Notes: generated by a model not told the origin, from the letters alone. Shown: positions 25,068 to 33,997, counted from the stretch's first letter. The stretch: DNA of 64,000 nucleotides from Pseudoalteromonas prydzensis (GCF_001661495.1 NZ_BDDT01000017.1:32963-96962); one strand, 5' to 3'. Numbers and translations are program-made.

Positions 25068-26654
25068 ATGAATAAATCCCCCCTCGTTTTAGCCTTGGCG
25101 TTAGTGCTAAGTGGTTGTCAAACATTGACATCAACATCGTCTGATGACGCAATTGCCAATCAAGCAACGCAACCGCAATTTGAAGGCGCAAGCCCGAACG
25201 ATATTAGCGAAGCATTAATGATCAATGCGCAATACCATCAATTGAATGATGTAGATGCAGCGCCACCGGTTTTTGATGATGTCTGGGAGCGCATTCGTTA
25301 CCAATTATCAATAGAAGTGCCGCAAAACCGCCCTGTGGTTACCGAGCGTAATTATTATGCAAAGCACCAAGCTTACCTTGATCGTATTTCAAAACGTGCT
25401 GAGCCTTACCTGCATTTTATTGTAGAAGAAGTTGAAAAGCGCAACATGCCGATCGAGATTGCATTACTGCCGATTGTAGAAAGTGCCTTTGACCCATTCG
25501 GTTATTCAAACCGCAGTGCATCGGGTATTTGGCAATTTATGCCGCAAACCGGTGAGCGTTTTGATTTAAAACAAAACTGGTGGTACGACGGTCGTCGTGA
25601 CATTGTGCAATCAACTCGAGCCGCGCTTGATTACCTATCTTATTTGCACAAAACCTTAGATGGTGACTGGCTGAATGCGATTGCCGCGTATAATTCAGGT
25701 GAAGGTCGTTTGTTACGCGCGATAAAAAAGAATCGCAAAAAACATTTACCGACCGATTTTTGGTCGCTTGATTTACCAAGCGAAACCACCGCTTATGTAC
25801 CAAAACTACTTGCACTGTCTGACTTATTAAAACGCGCTGATGAATTTGGCCTAAACTGGAACCCAATCATCAATGCACAAGTTGTCGAAGCAGTTGATAT
25901 TGGCTCTCAAATTGATCTGGCGTTAGCGGCTCAAATGGCCGATATCAGCTTAACAGAACTGTATCGCTTAAACCCTGGGTTTAATCGCTGGGCAACGGAT
26001 CCAAATGGTCCACACTTTTTATTATTACCCACTGATAAAGTTGAACAGTTTCAGCAGTTATTAGCAAAAACGGCACTTAAAGATCGCTTACGTTGGCAAC
26101 AATATATTGTCGCCAACGGTGATAGCCTCTCTGTGATTGCGAAAAAGTTTGCAACCAGTACCAGTGCTATCAAATCACTAAACAAGCTCAAATCAAATAC
26201 CATTCGGGTAGGTCAGCAATTATTGGTGCCATTGAGTGATGGAGCAATTAATAGCGCACATTTACCTGAACAAGTGCGCTTAGCAGCCAATAAAAACAGC
26301 CAAAAGAAGCTCTCTCACACGGTTAAAAGTGGTGATACCCTTTGGGATATTAGTCGAGAGTATGATGTTACCATTAATGAACTGGCAAAATGGAACAAGC
26401 TTAAAAAGAACAGCGTATTACGTTTAGGTCAAAAGTTAACTGTTTATAAAACATCAAGTAATACGCAAACCGCTTTGATCAGCAGCAATCGTACTATTAC
26501 CTATAAAGTGCGCCGCGGTGACTCGTTGGCACGTATCGCCGATAAGTTTAACTTAAGCGTTAACGACATTATTAAGTGGAATAACCTTGCTGGGCAAAAA
26601 TATCTACAGCCGGGGCAAAAGTTAAAACTTAAAGTGGATGTAAAAAGCACCTAA
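25068..26654 (+). CDS. mltD: Membrane-bound lytic murein transglycosylase D
   Basis: 528 residues from the ATG at 25068; a TTG three codons earlier is also open. The lipoprotein signal ends in LSGC at residue 17. The family 23 lytic transglycosylase domain follows with catalytic Glu138 in LLPIVESAFDP and the SASGIWQFMPQTG motif. Three LysM peptidoglycan-binding domains occupy about residues 345-390, 415-460 and 475-525 (each begins YxVxxGDSLxxIA-like). It cleaves glycan strands in the periplasm from the outer membrane. The RBS is weak. It ends at a strong terminator. Confidence 0.96.
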   Translation: MNKSPLVLALALVLSGCQTLTSTSSDDAIANQATQPQFEGASPNDISEALMINAQYHQLNDVDAAPPVFDDVWERIRYQLSIEVPQNRPVVTERNYYAKHQAYLDRISKRAEPYLHFIVEEVEKRNMPIEIALLPIVESAFDPFGYSNRSASGIWQFMPQTGERFDLKQNWWYDGRRDIVQSTRAALDYLSYLHKTLDGDWLNAIAAYNSGEGRLLRAIKKNRKKHLPTDFWSLDLPSETTAYVPKLLALSDLLKRADEFGLNWNPIINAQVVEAVDIGSQIDLALAAQMADISLTELYRLNPGFNRWATDPNGPHFLLLPTDKVEQFQQLLAKTALKDRLRWQQYIVANGDSLSVIAKKFATSTSAIKSLNKLKSNTIRVGQQLLVPLSDGAINSAHLPEQVRLAANKNSQKKLSHTVKSGDTLWDISREYDVTINELAKWNKLKKNSVLRLGQKLTVYKTSSNTQTALISSNRTITYKVRRGDSLARIADKFNLSVNDIIKWNNLAGQKYLQPGQKLKLKVDVKST

Positions 26655-26672
26655 ACAAATCGTGCAGACAAT

Positions 26673-26698
26673 AAAAAAGAGCGAACACGCTCTTTTTT
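26673..26698. terminator. Bidirectional terminator between mltD and yqcA
   Basis: A-run, GAGCG-AACA-CGCTC stem and T-run in a symmetrical arrangement between convergent genes. Confidence 0.92.
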
Positions 26699-26705
26699 AT
26701 TGCCT

Positions 26706-27155
26706 TTACTCTGGAATTTTAGCAAGCCACTGCTTTAACCATGGCTCAGTAACAGGCCAAGGTTCAAAATCTTCGCACGCATCAATTTCTAAGCGATGAC
26801 CAACGGGTTTGGCTTGTAAGTCACGAAACAATTCATCAAAACTGCGCCCTGCACCACAAAAGGTATCACCGTAGCTTCTGTCACCCATCGCAATAATTCC
26901 GTAAGGCTTACCTGTTAGCATAGGAAATTGACTATTAAGCTGGGCGTAAAACGGCGCTAAATTATCAGGAATGTCACCCTGACCAGTGGTAGAGGTGATC
27001 ACTAAAATGTGACTGGCCGATTTTATATCGTCAATGGTTGGAGAGCTTATCAGCTTAACCTGATGGCCTGCTTGCTCAATCGCCTCAATAACCTCATCAC
27101 TTAGGCGCTCGGCGCCACCGTACACACTGCCGACAAAGACACTTATAGTTGCCAT
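26706..27155 (-). CDS. yqcA: Flavodoxin, YqcA/MioC type
   Basis: 149 residues from the ATG at 27155 (MATISVFVGSVYGGAERLSD). The FMN phosphate loop is modified from the flavodoxin type (GSVYGGAE), the STTGQGDIPDNL block and the GDRSYGDTFCGAG block bind the flavin. The ATG overlaps the truC stop (TAATG), so translation is coupled to truC; a start at 27197 would overlap truC by 42 bases. The yqcC-truC-yqcA order matches E. coli. It carries electrons to an unknown partner in the cytoplasm. Confidence 0.93.
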   Translation of the reverse strand: MATISVFVGSVYGGAERLSDEVIEAIEQAGHQVKLISSPTIDDIKSASHILVITSTTGQGDIPDNLAPFYAQLNSQFPMLTGKPYGIIAMGDRSYGDTFCGAGRSFDELFRDLQAKPVGHRLEIDACEDFEPWPVTEPWLKQWLAKIPE

Positions 27156-27919
27156 TAATAATCCTTTTCTTGATTGGGCCAGCCTAGTTGAGTACAAATG
27201 TTCAGCATTGCCTCGCCCAGTGGCGCTTTAATTTTTATTAGTTGCTGAGTATAAGGGTGCACAAAGTTAAGCTCAGTTGCAAATAACATTAATCGACGCA
27301 GTGCAAAATGATCCCTAAAAAACTGATTATGTTGGTTGTCACCATGATTTACATCACCAATGATCGGTAAAGATAAGTGTTTTAAATGACGGCGGATTTG
27401 ATGCTTGCGCCCCGTTTTAGGAAAACACTCAACCAAGGAATACCGTACTGTCGGGTATTTACCAATTGGTATTGGCAAGGTTGCCTGATGCAAACAATTA
27501 AATTGAGTTTGCGCTTCTTGCGCGGCTTTATCTTGTGCTGCAAATTTATCTGCTATTTTATCCAGCTCTTCTTTTAATGGCTTGTCTAAATATACCGACT
27601 CTGGGGCAAAGCCACGCACTAACGCTAAATAACGTTTAGTAATTTGATTATCAATAAATAACTGATTGATATCGCGTGCAGCATCAGAGCTTAATGCAAA
27701 CAGCAAGACGCCCGAAGTAGGCCTGTCTAAACGATGAACAGGAAACACATGTTGGCCAATTTGATCGCGTAGCATCTGCATCGCAAATTGCGTTTCGTGT
27801 TTGTCTAAAAATGAGCGATGCACTAACAAACCAGACGGTTTATTAATGGCAATATAGTTTTCATCACGATACAAAATTTCAAGCTCACCAAACTCAACGG
27901 GGGCTAGGCGTTCATTCAT
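27155..27919 (-). CDS. truC: tRNA pseudouridine(65) synthase TruC
   Basis: 254 residues. TruC makes pseudouridine at position 65 of tRNA. It belongs to the RluA family: the catalytic motif HRLDRPTSGVLLFALSSDAA holds the Asp near residue 63, and GRKHQIRRHLKHLSLPIIGD follows near residue 170. The start overlaps the end of yqcC by 8 bases and the stop overlaps the yqcA start, so the three form a tight operon. Confidence 0.95.
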   Translation of the reverse strand: MNERLAPVEFGELEILYRDENYIAINKPSGLLVHRSFLDKHETQFAMQMLRDQIGQHVFPVHRLDRPTSGVLLFALSSDAARDINQLFIDNQITKRYLALVRGFAPESVYLDKPLKEELDKIADKFAAQDKAAQEAQTQFNCLHQATLPIPIGKYPTVRYSLVECFPKTGRKHQIRRHLKHLSLPIIGDVNHGDNQHNQFFRDHFALRRLMLFATELNFVHPYTQQLIKIKAPLGEAMLNICTQLGWPNQEKDY

Positions 27920-28232
27920 TATTACTTCCTAATAATTGATCAAGCTGGGCCAGCAGTTGCGTAATTGCTATACCACCCGGTTTTTGCGCGAGCATCAGTT
28001 CAGCCATTGGCGCGATAGCAAAATTACTGGGTAACGGGTGAACTTCACTGATCAATAACTGCATTTTTTCAATAAATACAAATTGCAGCCATTGCTCAAA
28101 CGCCATAGTATCGTGGCAAAAAGGCACTGTTGAATTTAACGCGCTTGGGTCTATCGGCTCATCTTGCCACAATTGGTGCTGCTTTAATAAGGCTATTAGT
28201 TGCGTTAAATACGCTTGGGTCTGTTGGTACAT
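27912..28232 (-). CDS. yqcC: YqcC family protein
   Basis: 106 residues, mostly helical, with the family block AFEQWLQFVFIEKMQLLI and ALNSTVPFCHDTM. The function is unknown. It is the first gene of yqcC-truC-yqcA, overlapping truC by 8 bases. A divergent promoter region of 103 bases separates it from the DUF3549 gene. Confidence 0.9.
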   Translation of the reverse strand: MYQQTQAYLTQLIALLKQHQLWQDEPIDPSALNSTVPFCHDTMAFEQWLQFVFIEKMQLLISEVHPLPSNFAIAPMAELMLAQKPGGIAITQLLAQLDQLLGSNNE

Positions 28233-28335
28233 AACCGCCCTCTTTGATTATCATTGCGTGATTATACCCTGTTCCCACATGGCCTGCTATGACGTATAAT
28301 TTGCAGAATTTTGCAGTAAAAATCAGTGGATCATT

Positions 28336-29364
28336 ATGACCGAGCAAATCGCAACTTTAGGGCAATTACTTGATGGCGCAGGCACCACATGGCGCGTTTT
28401 TGATATTGGCAGACATATAACCAAGCTAGATAAGAAGCAGTTTCTGGCCATTGAGCAGGCGCAAATCCCCTACCCTTTTCCTTTAGCTGGCCATGCTTGG
28501 TTAGCCATTCAATTTTGGGATAGCAAAGCCAGTAGTGAACCCTATGTATGGTTTTTAAAGTTTCCAGTTGACGAGCAAAGTAAGTTGGTTTGTGCAAGCC
28601 GCGACCATTTTGCCAATATGGTGATTGAAGCAATTGGTAATGACTTAACCGGCAGCCAAGCCGACGGTAAACTTGATAACAACCCTTACGTTTTTACCCC
28701 CAATGCCAATAAATTAGCCGCCTTTAACGCACAATTAAAAGTACTGTTAAAACAACCTGCGTCACAATATTACGAATACAGCCAATTGTATTTTAGTGGC
28801 AAACTCGGGTTTGATAATTGGCAAAGTGTTGCGGTGCAAGGCATTGCTGATTTTGCGCTACGCTTAGATGATGATAAAAACTTAGCCGCGTTACAAAATG
28901 CTTGGCAGCAGCTGCCAGCAGAGGTATTACAGCCACTCAGTGCCATGCTTGAACATGTTGAAATCCCCCCATCATTAAGCGAGCAACTGTTAAGCTATGC
29001 TCAACAAGCCATTACACAAAAAGATACATTAGCACTGTGCTGCGCCTTGCGAGCAATGTCTAAAGCACAAGCGCAGACACTAACAGCACAATTAGTGGAT
29101 ACCATTTTACAGTCAGATATTGCCTGTGAGTCAGATGTTCTGCAAACCATAGCAGGTCGCTGCTTTAATTTACTAAGCGACCCTGAACGGTTGCATATTT
29201 TTATGGATAACTGCGCCCACCAGCAACAGATTGAAGAATTATTCCCAAGTATTTTCGCGGATTTAGTTGCAATACCCAGTATTCGCCCGCACTTATTAGG
29301 TTTGTTACGTAAAGAAAATCGCAGCGAAACCCTCGCCCGCGCAATTGGAAGGTTATTCTCGTAA
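28336..29364 (+). CDS. DUF3549 family protein
   Basis: 342 residues, soluble, with no signal peptide. It resembles DUF3549, a family of Vibrio, Shewanella and Alteromonadales that sits beside DUF3301 and yqcC-truC in those genomes. The N-terminal block TLGQLLDGAGTTWRVFDIGR is followed by a helical repeat-like C-terminal half rich in Leu and Gln. The function is unknown. The stop is immediately followed by the ATG of the DUF3301 gene. Confidence 0.8.
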   Translation: MTEQIATLGQLLDGAGTTWRVFDIGRHITKLDKKQFLAIEQAQIPYPFPLAGHAWLAIQFWDSKASSEPYVWFLKFPVDEQSKLVCASRDHFANMVIEAIGNDLTGSQADGKLDNNPYVFTPNANKLAAFNAQLKVLLKQPASQYYEYSQLYFSGKLGFDNWQSVAVQGIADFALRLDDDKNLAALQNAWQQLPAEVLQPLSAMLEHVEIPPSLSEQLLSYAQQAITQKDTLALCCALRAMSKAQAQTLTAQLVDTILQSDIACESDVLQTIAGRCFNLLSDPERLHIFMDNCAHQQQIEELFPSIFADLVAIPSIRPHLLGLLRKENRSETLARAIGRLFS

Positions 29365-29664
29365 ATGGCAAGTTTGTGGACATTCATTATCATTGGTGCG
29401 GTTATTTATCTGTTTTGGCTTAATCGTAAAGTGGCTGAGGCTGCCAATGCGCATGCCAAACGGCAAAGCGATCAACTGCAAGTACAGTTAATGAGTGTCG
29501 CCTGTATTAAACGCCGCTTTGGCTTATTAAAAAGCGGCAAACCAGGTATTAAGAGCGAGTTTATTTTTGAGTTTTCCAGTGATGGTGAAAGTGTTTACCA
29601 AGGCGTGTTGTTGATGGAAAATGAAATGCTAAAAAGTGTGGTAGTACCACCGCATAAGATCTAG
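29365..29664 (+). CDS. DUF3301 family small membrane-anchored protein
   Basis: 99 residues. One N-terminal transmembrane helix (LWTFIIIGAVIYLFWL, residues 4-19) is followed by a basic soluble domain with RFGLLKSGKPGIKSEFIFEF. This fits DUF3301. It abuts the DUF3549 gene with no gap and is probably translationally coupled to it. The function is unknown. Confidence 0.8.
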   Translation: MASLWTFIIIGAVIYLFWLNRKVAEAANAHAKRQSDQLQVQLMSVACIKRRFGLLKSGKPGIKSEFIFEFSSDGESVYQGVLLMENEMLKSVVVPPHKI

Positions 29665-29711
29665 TTAGAAAGTTAGAAATGGTTTTGTGGGTGGCTGTTA
29701 TATGTCAACTT

Positions 29712-29742
29712 AAAAAACTAAGGCGTAACATATAGTTACGCC
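29712..29742 (-). terminator. Terminator of csrB
   Basis: A perfect 8-bp stem GGCGTAAC/GTTACGCC with a 5-base loop, followed on the minus strand by TTAGTTTTTT. Confidence 0.93.
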
Positions 29743-30113
29743 CCAATCTGACTTCGTCCATAACAAGGCATCCATACCTACGCCGAAGCTACCATTTTTA
29801 TCTATCCCCTGAACGGGTATATATCCAAATACACCCTCACATTGCATCTATGCAATATCCTACACGTCCTAGTGTTATCCTCTTGCCAGCCTGGCCGTCC
29901 TGCGGTTCCAACCGCTCCTATTACTTCCTGTAATATAATCCTTTGAGTTGTCCTTATCATTAGCTCCGCTAATGTGCCGCATCCTGGCGGTGTCCTTGTT
30001 CGTCCTTGCATCCGTGTTAACTTGTCCGTTTGCTTCCTGCTAAGCTTCATGCTTAATTGCCATAATCCATTTCCTTGGCAGCAGCTCATTCATTGAGTCT
30101 GTGTCGTCTTGAC
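29712..30113 (-). ncRNA. csrB: CsrB-family CsrA-sequestering small RNA
   Basis: Roughly 400 bases on the minus strand hold 22 GGA motifs. Many sit in loops or between short perfect stems: CATTAG-CGGAG-CTAATG, GCGGTT-GG-AACCGC, ATTACAGGAAGTAAT, GCCAG-G-CTGGC and ACACTAGGACGTGT. That is the defining pattern of CsrB/CsrC/RsmY-type RNAs, which bind many CsrA dimers and relieve CsrA repression. The 3' end is a terminator (GGCGTAAC-TATAT-GTTACGCC plus TTAGTTTTTT, plus-strand bases 29712-29742). The 5' end, about 30113, is a guess (GTCAAGACGAC resembles the E. coli CsrB start). A GacA-type box lies 160 bases upstream. Open frames through this region are short and unconvincing. Confidence 0.93.
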
Positions 30114-30271
30114 AAAGTAAAGTTTAAAGCAAAGTGGAGTTAGCGATAGTTACAAATAACAATAATTTTCATGTCACAATTTTGCAAAAACAATAGAGTT
30201 AATATAAAACAATAACTTAACTACTTAACAGCACTAATCATAGAGGAATAAACGGCTAAAGCGCACGATAA

Positions 30272-30289
30272 TGTAAGATATCTCTCACA
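30272..30289 (-). promoter_or_regulatory. GacA/UvrY-type box upstream of csrB
   Basis: On the minus strand TGTGAG-AGATAT-CTTACA matches the GacA/UvrY consensus TGTAAG-N6-CTTACA with one mismatch. It lies about 160 bases before the presumed csrB 5' end, within the usual range for the response regulator's upstream activating sequence. Confidence 0.75.
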
Positions 30290-30326
30290 GTGATATTTCC
30301 ATAATGGCGTTTATACCTTATCAATG

Positions 30327-30968
30327 TCATTCAGCTGATTTAAACAGCAGTTCACCTTGTACATTATTAAACGTAAGGTGCTGTAAAGACGTAAACCCTT
30401 CACTGGCAAAAAATGCGGTGTGCTGCTCTTGGGTAACAAAAACCGCCATGCCTGAGGCACTCTCATTACTTTGCACTAAATCATTTAAGCCGCGTAATAA
30501 GTAGCGACCAATACCTTGGCCATGAAAATGCGGATCAACGGCAATAAATGCTAAAAAGTAATAATTACCTTGGCTGCTGAGCGCATTGCGGATCGTTTGT
30601 TCTTTTTCAATCAATTGATTGGTTTGTAAATAACCTGCGCTGAGCATTAACTTTAAACGCCAATGCCAATAACGCTGGGCTTGTAACTGACTATCGGATT
30701 CAAACACACACGCGACTGCTTTTAACCTATCTTGTTTATATAAACCAATTAACGGCTGTTTTTCTTGCCAAAATGTGTTGAGCTCTTCGCGGATCAAAGC
30801 ACGTAGTTTTTTTTCATAGCTGGCTTTATTTGATTCACTGTAGTTTAGCAAAGGCTGTAAGAGCGGATCATCATGATAGGCTTGGTAAATTAAACTCGCT
30901 GCGATACTGATGTCTTCTGCGGCTATATACTGCACACGTAATGTTTCATTCTCAGTCTCTACGGTCAT
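30327..30968 (-). CDS. GNAT family N-acetyltransferase
   Basis: 213 residues. Motif A of the acetyl-CoA site is clear near residue 145: IAVDPHFHGQGIGRYLLRGL (matching the [QR]xxGx[GA] pattern). The substrate cannot be predicted. Its 3' end lies 38 bases past the csrB GacA box, but it runs on the same strand and reads into the csrB promoter region; no clear terminator separates them. It is divergent from the DUF2789 gene. Confidence 0.9.
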   Translation of the reverse strand: MTVETENETLRVQYIAAEDISIAASLIYQAYHDDPLLQPLLNYSESNKASYEKKLRALIREELNTFWQEKQPLIGLYKQDRLKAVACVFESDSQLQAQRYWHWRLKLMLSAGYLQTNQLIEKEQTIRNALSSQGNYYFLAFIAVDPHFHGQGIGRYLLRGLNDLVQSNESASGMAVFVTQEQHTAFFASEGFTSLQHLTFNNVQGELLFKSAE

Positions 30969-31121
30969 GACTTATCCTTATTTTTATTTTGATTTTTTCT
31001 GTAGCAACAGCTATAGGTATATTCCTATCTGCATTAAAAGGCAAATTCAGCGGGTGTTAAACTCTAACAACCCATCATAAAGTTCTATTACTGTTTTTCA
31101 GTTATCATCAAGGAGCACGAC

Positions 31122-31355
31122 ATGGATACCACTAAACACGATATCAATACACTCTTCAAACAGCTGGGCTTAGCAAGTTCAGAGAGTGAAATTGATACTT
31201 TTATTGCTGCTCATTCACTACCTGACACCACCTTGTTGCAAGATGCGCCATTTTGGGATCAAGCACAACGCCACTTTATTGCAGAGTCATTAGCAGAAGA
31301 CGGCGATTGGAGTGAAGTGATTGATGAACTGGATGTACGTTTACGTCAGCAGTAA
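31122..31355 (+). CDS. DUF2789 domain protein
   Basis: 77 residues. The sequence NTLFKQLGLASSESEIDTFI and FWDQAQRHFIAESLAEDGDW are typical of DUF2789, a small all-helical cytoplasmic family of unknown function. AAGGAG precedes the ATG. It starts a small same-strand group with the genes at 31445 and 31724. Confidence 0.85.
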   Translation: MDTTKHDINTLFKQLGLASSESEIDTFIAAHSLPDTTLLQDAPFWDQAQRHFIAESLAEDGDWSEVIDELDVRLRQQ

Positions 31356-31444
31356 AAGTACTTGGCTACAGCCAACCACCTGTTATTATACCCGGCGCAG
31401 CACATCTGCGTGTTGCGCCTTACTTTAAAGAGTTTAAAAATAGA

Positions 31445-31714
31445 ATGAATGCCGTTGTTTTTGATGCAATCAAAGCCCTTCTTGACGAAGGCAAAACCCC
31501 TACTGTCGCTTTAACTAAAAGTAAACTAACACAACCGATCCCGTTACCTGTTATTATTGCAGCCGTAAGCCAATATAAAAATAACCCAGATTCTATTCAT
31601 AACTTGGCAAAATCAGCCAATGTTGCAGTTGAGGCTGTCAGTGATGTAAGTCAACTTGATCGTATTGAGCAAAAGCTTGATCGCTTACTCGCCCTACTCG
31701 AAAATAAAAACTAG
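31445..31714 (+). CDS. Small hypothetical protein
   Basis: 89 residues, not recognised. The N-terminal half looks like a winged-helix or KfrA-like DNA-binding segment (FDAIKALLDEGKTPTVALTK). The C-terminus looks like a short coiled coil (LDRIEQKLDRLLALLE). It follows the DUF2789 gene after 89 bases and precedes the DUF2310 gene by 9 bases, so it is probably cotranscribed with the latter. A DNA-binding role is only a guess from the helix pattern. Confidence 0.65.
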   Translation: MNAVVFDAIKALLDEGKTPTVALTKSKLTQPIPLPVIIAAVSQYKNNPDSIHNLAKSANVAVEAVSDVSQLDRIEQKLDRLLALLENKN

Positions 31715-31723
31715 AGACTTTAC

Positions 31724-32497
31724 ATGTTTGTTGTTGATTTAACGTTTGATTGTTACCAAGATACAACCCTTGAAAATGCCGAGCAAGCAATAAATCGCTT
31801 AGTGAATGCATTGCGCTTTAACGGCCAAATAATGGGTGAAGAATTTCCAACTGTGCTAAAAGATGGCTACTTCGTTACCCGCGTTATGTGCCCGACCGAT
31901 GATGCAATGCACCCACTTAACAACAGCCCGTTTGTTAAACACAGTATTGATAAACTTCACGATGCCGGGTTGCTGGCCCCTAAAATCAAAGTGATTGGTC
32001 AAGATATCCACTCTAATGGCGCTGATCAGTGCCATGAACCATCGAGTTATATTTTATATACCACGTATGTTCATACATGTAGTCCATTGTATTGTGGTGA
32101 TGACTTTTTACCGGTGCCGTTATTTCGCATTCCTGCGATTGCCAATGGTGATTATAAAACCCTAATAAAGTGGCAAGAAGATTGGCAAGCGTGTGATCAA
32201 ATTCAAATTAATGGCGCTACACGATGTGAATTTCCCGCTTTAGATGAAATATCAAACCTTGATAGCGATCTTTCACGCCGTGGTAAAGATATTGCCAAAC
32301 GAGTGAGCTTTTTGACTAAAAAGCCTGTGTATTATTATTTGTATCGGGTGGGCGGCAAAGACAAAAACTCAGAACGCGAACGAAAGTGTCCAAGCTGTAA
32401 TGGTGACTGGAAGTTACCTGAATCATGGTTTGGGTTATTTGATTTTCGCTGTGAGCCATGTGGCTTAGTGTCGAATATATCGTGGGATTTTCAGTAA
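31724..32497 (+). CDS. DUF2310 Zn-ribbon protein
   Basis: 257 residues. The C-terminus carries a zinc ribbon, CPSCNGDW then CEPCGLV (two CxxC pairs at about residues 222 and 246), typical of DUF2310, annotated as a possible nucleic-acid-binding protein. Extra cysteines occur at about residues 102 and 120. The start MFVVDLTFDCYQ lies 9 bases after the preceding gene. The function is not established. Confidence 0.85.
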   Translation: MFVVDLTFDCYQDTTLENAEQAINRLVNALRFNGQIMGEEFPTVLKDGYFVTRVMCPTDDAMHPLNNSPFVKHSIDKLHDAGLLAPKIKVIGQDIHSNGADQCHEPSSYILYTTYVHTCSPLYCGDDFLPVPLFRIPAIANGDYKTLIKWQEDWQACDQIQINGATRCEFPALDEISNLDSDLSRRGKDIAKRVSFLTKKPVYYYLYRVGGKDKNSERERKCPSCNGDWKLPESWFGLFDFRCEPCGLVSNISWDFQ

Positions 32498-32517
32498 CAA
32501 ATCGCTTCTAATAAAGC

Positions 32518-32544
32518 ACTGCGCAGCGTTTGCTACTGCGCAGT
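32518..32544. terminator. Stem-loop between DUF2310 and syd
   Basis: ACTGCGCAG and CTGCGCAGT form a perfect 9-bp stem with a 9-base loop between two convergent genes. The flanking T-runs are weak. Confidence 0.6.
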
Positions 32545-32552
32545 AACAACAC

Positions 32553-33092
32553 TTACACTGTCAGTGCTGTTATAAAAGAGCTAAGATCAGCGCTAAGCAC
32601 ATGATGAGGTTTTTTACCTACATACTCTAAACACACTTCCCCTGTTTCTAATAACACCGAAACCAATAAATCTTCTTGCTCAGTCAGACCAATAAATACG
32701 GTGGCTGGTTGTTTTAATTTGCGCTTCATTAATACATGACCCGTTATATTTTGCTGCAGCAAATCAAAATCATCATCGCTCCACGCCTGTAGTAGCTCCA
32801 CATTATGACCATCAATGTTGGCTGTGATGCAACCGCCAAAAAACGCGCCATAGTACTGTTGCAGCGCCTTTGGAAACTCAACCTCTAACGCCTTTGCTAA
32901 ATCAGTTAACGAGCCAGCTGGAGTGCGAGTAACGGCCTGCCATTGGATCATTCCATGCTCATCTGGGTTGCCAACCTCACACGGACTTGGCCAATCACTG
33001 TCATGTGCAATCTGAGGTAATGTGCCTGTTTGCGCTTGTTGCTTACTAGCAAAGCGTTGATGGAGTTGTTCTAACTGGGTAACAATAGTCAT
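32553..33092 (-). CDS. syd: SecY-interacting protein Syd
   Basis: 179 residues (E. coli 181). Syd binds the SecY translocon and prevents or corrects improper SecY assembly. The family blocks PSPCEVGNPDEHGMIQWQAV and YYGAFFGGCITANIDGHNVE are clear. It is cytoplasmic, peripheral to the inner membrane. It is divergent from queF, as in E. coli. Confidence 0.95.
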   Translation of the reverse strand: MTIVTQLEQLHQRFASKQQAQTGTLPQIAHDSDWPSPCEVGNPDEHGMIQWQAVTRTPAGSLTDLAKALEVEFPKALQQYYGAFFGGCITANIDGHNVELLQAWSDDDFDLLQQNITGHVLMKRKLKQPATVFIGLTEQEDLLVSVLLETGEVCLEYVGKKPHHVLSADLSSFITALTV

Positions 33093-33151
33093 GCTGTGAA
33101 ACTCATAAGCTTTAGGTATAATAGCGCTATTGTAACTACAAAAGACCTAAC

Positions 33152-33997
33152 ATGACAGATTACAGCAACGCACCAGAATTAAAAGGCAGTGTGCTTGGTC
33201 AATCAACTGAGTATGTTGATACGTATACACCTAGCCTACTGTTTCCAATCGCCCGAAAACTTAACCGCGACGATTTAAGCATTGATGAAAACGCCCTGCC
33301 TTTTAAAGGCCAAGATATTTGGACTGGTTACGAGCTTTCGTGGTTAAACGCAAAAGGTAAGCCCGTAGTTGCTGTAGCAAGTTTTGAATTTCCTTGTCAG
33401 AGCAGCCATATTATTGAATCTAAGTCGTTCAAACTGTACTTAAATAGCTTTAATCAGACTCGTTTTGATTCCGTTGATGATGTTGCCGCCATTTTAACCG
33501 CTGACTTATCAAGCGCAGTAGCAATGCCTATTACCGTCACTTTATACAGCCCGACAGATTATAACTGCTTGCCTTGTACTCCTTTGCCAGGTGTGTGCAT
33601 TGATGAGTTAGACATTGAAGTAACTGACTACCAACTTGGCGCTCATAGTTTAAAAGCATCAGGCAGCGAAGTGATCACCGAAACGCTGCACAGTCATTTA
33701 TTAAAATCCAACTGCTTGATCACCTCGCAGCCTGATTGGGCAAGCATTATTATTCGTTATACTGGTGAGCAAATATGTCACGAATCATTGCTGCGTTATT
33801 TAATTTCATTTCGTACTCATAATGAATTTCATGAGCAATGCGTAGAGCGTATTTATTGTGACTTAATGACGCAATTGAATTTACAAAAGCTGGAAGTGTA
33901 CGCCCGTTACACCCGCCGTGGCGGACTCGACATCAACCCGTACCGTTCAACGGATCAGGATAAAACACCATTCAAGGTGAAAATAAACCGCCAGTAA
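33152..33997 (+). CDS. queF: NADPH-dependent 7-cyano-7-deazaguanine reductase
   Basis: 281 residues, the long bimodular form (E. coli 282). QueF reduces the nitrile of preQ0 to preQ1 in queuosine synthesis. The catalytic Cys lies in SNCLITSQPDWASIIIRY near residue 190. Other blocks are ESKSFKLYLNSFNQTRF and CDLMTQL in the C-terminal half. A TATAAT box at 33117 lies in the 59-base gap to syd. No preQ1 riboswitch fits in this leader. Confidence 0.96.
   Translation: MTDYSNAPELKGSVLGQSTEYVDTYTPSLLFPIARKLNRDDLSIDENALPFKGQDIWTGYELSWLNAKGKPVVAVASFEFPCQSSHIIESKSFKLYLNSFNQTRFDSVDDVAAILTADLSSAVAMPITVTLYSPTDYNCLPCTPLPGVCIDELDIEVTDYQLGAHSLKASGSEVITETLHSHLLKSNCLITSQPDWASIIIRYTGEQICHESLLRYLISFRTHNEFHEQCVERIYCDLMTQLNLQKLEVYARYTRRGGLDINPYRSTDQDKTPFKVKINRQ

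Noticed and set aside
29802..30089. 95-codon open frame on the minus strand
   Set aside because: It lies inside the CsrB-type RNA, where GGA-rich stem-loops and a terminator explain the sequence better; the peptide is low in hydrophobic core and has no family.
33093..33151. preQ1 riboswitch before queF
   Set aside because: The leader is only about 59 bases shared with the divergent syd promoter and shows no pseudoknot-forming aptamer.
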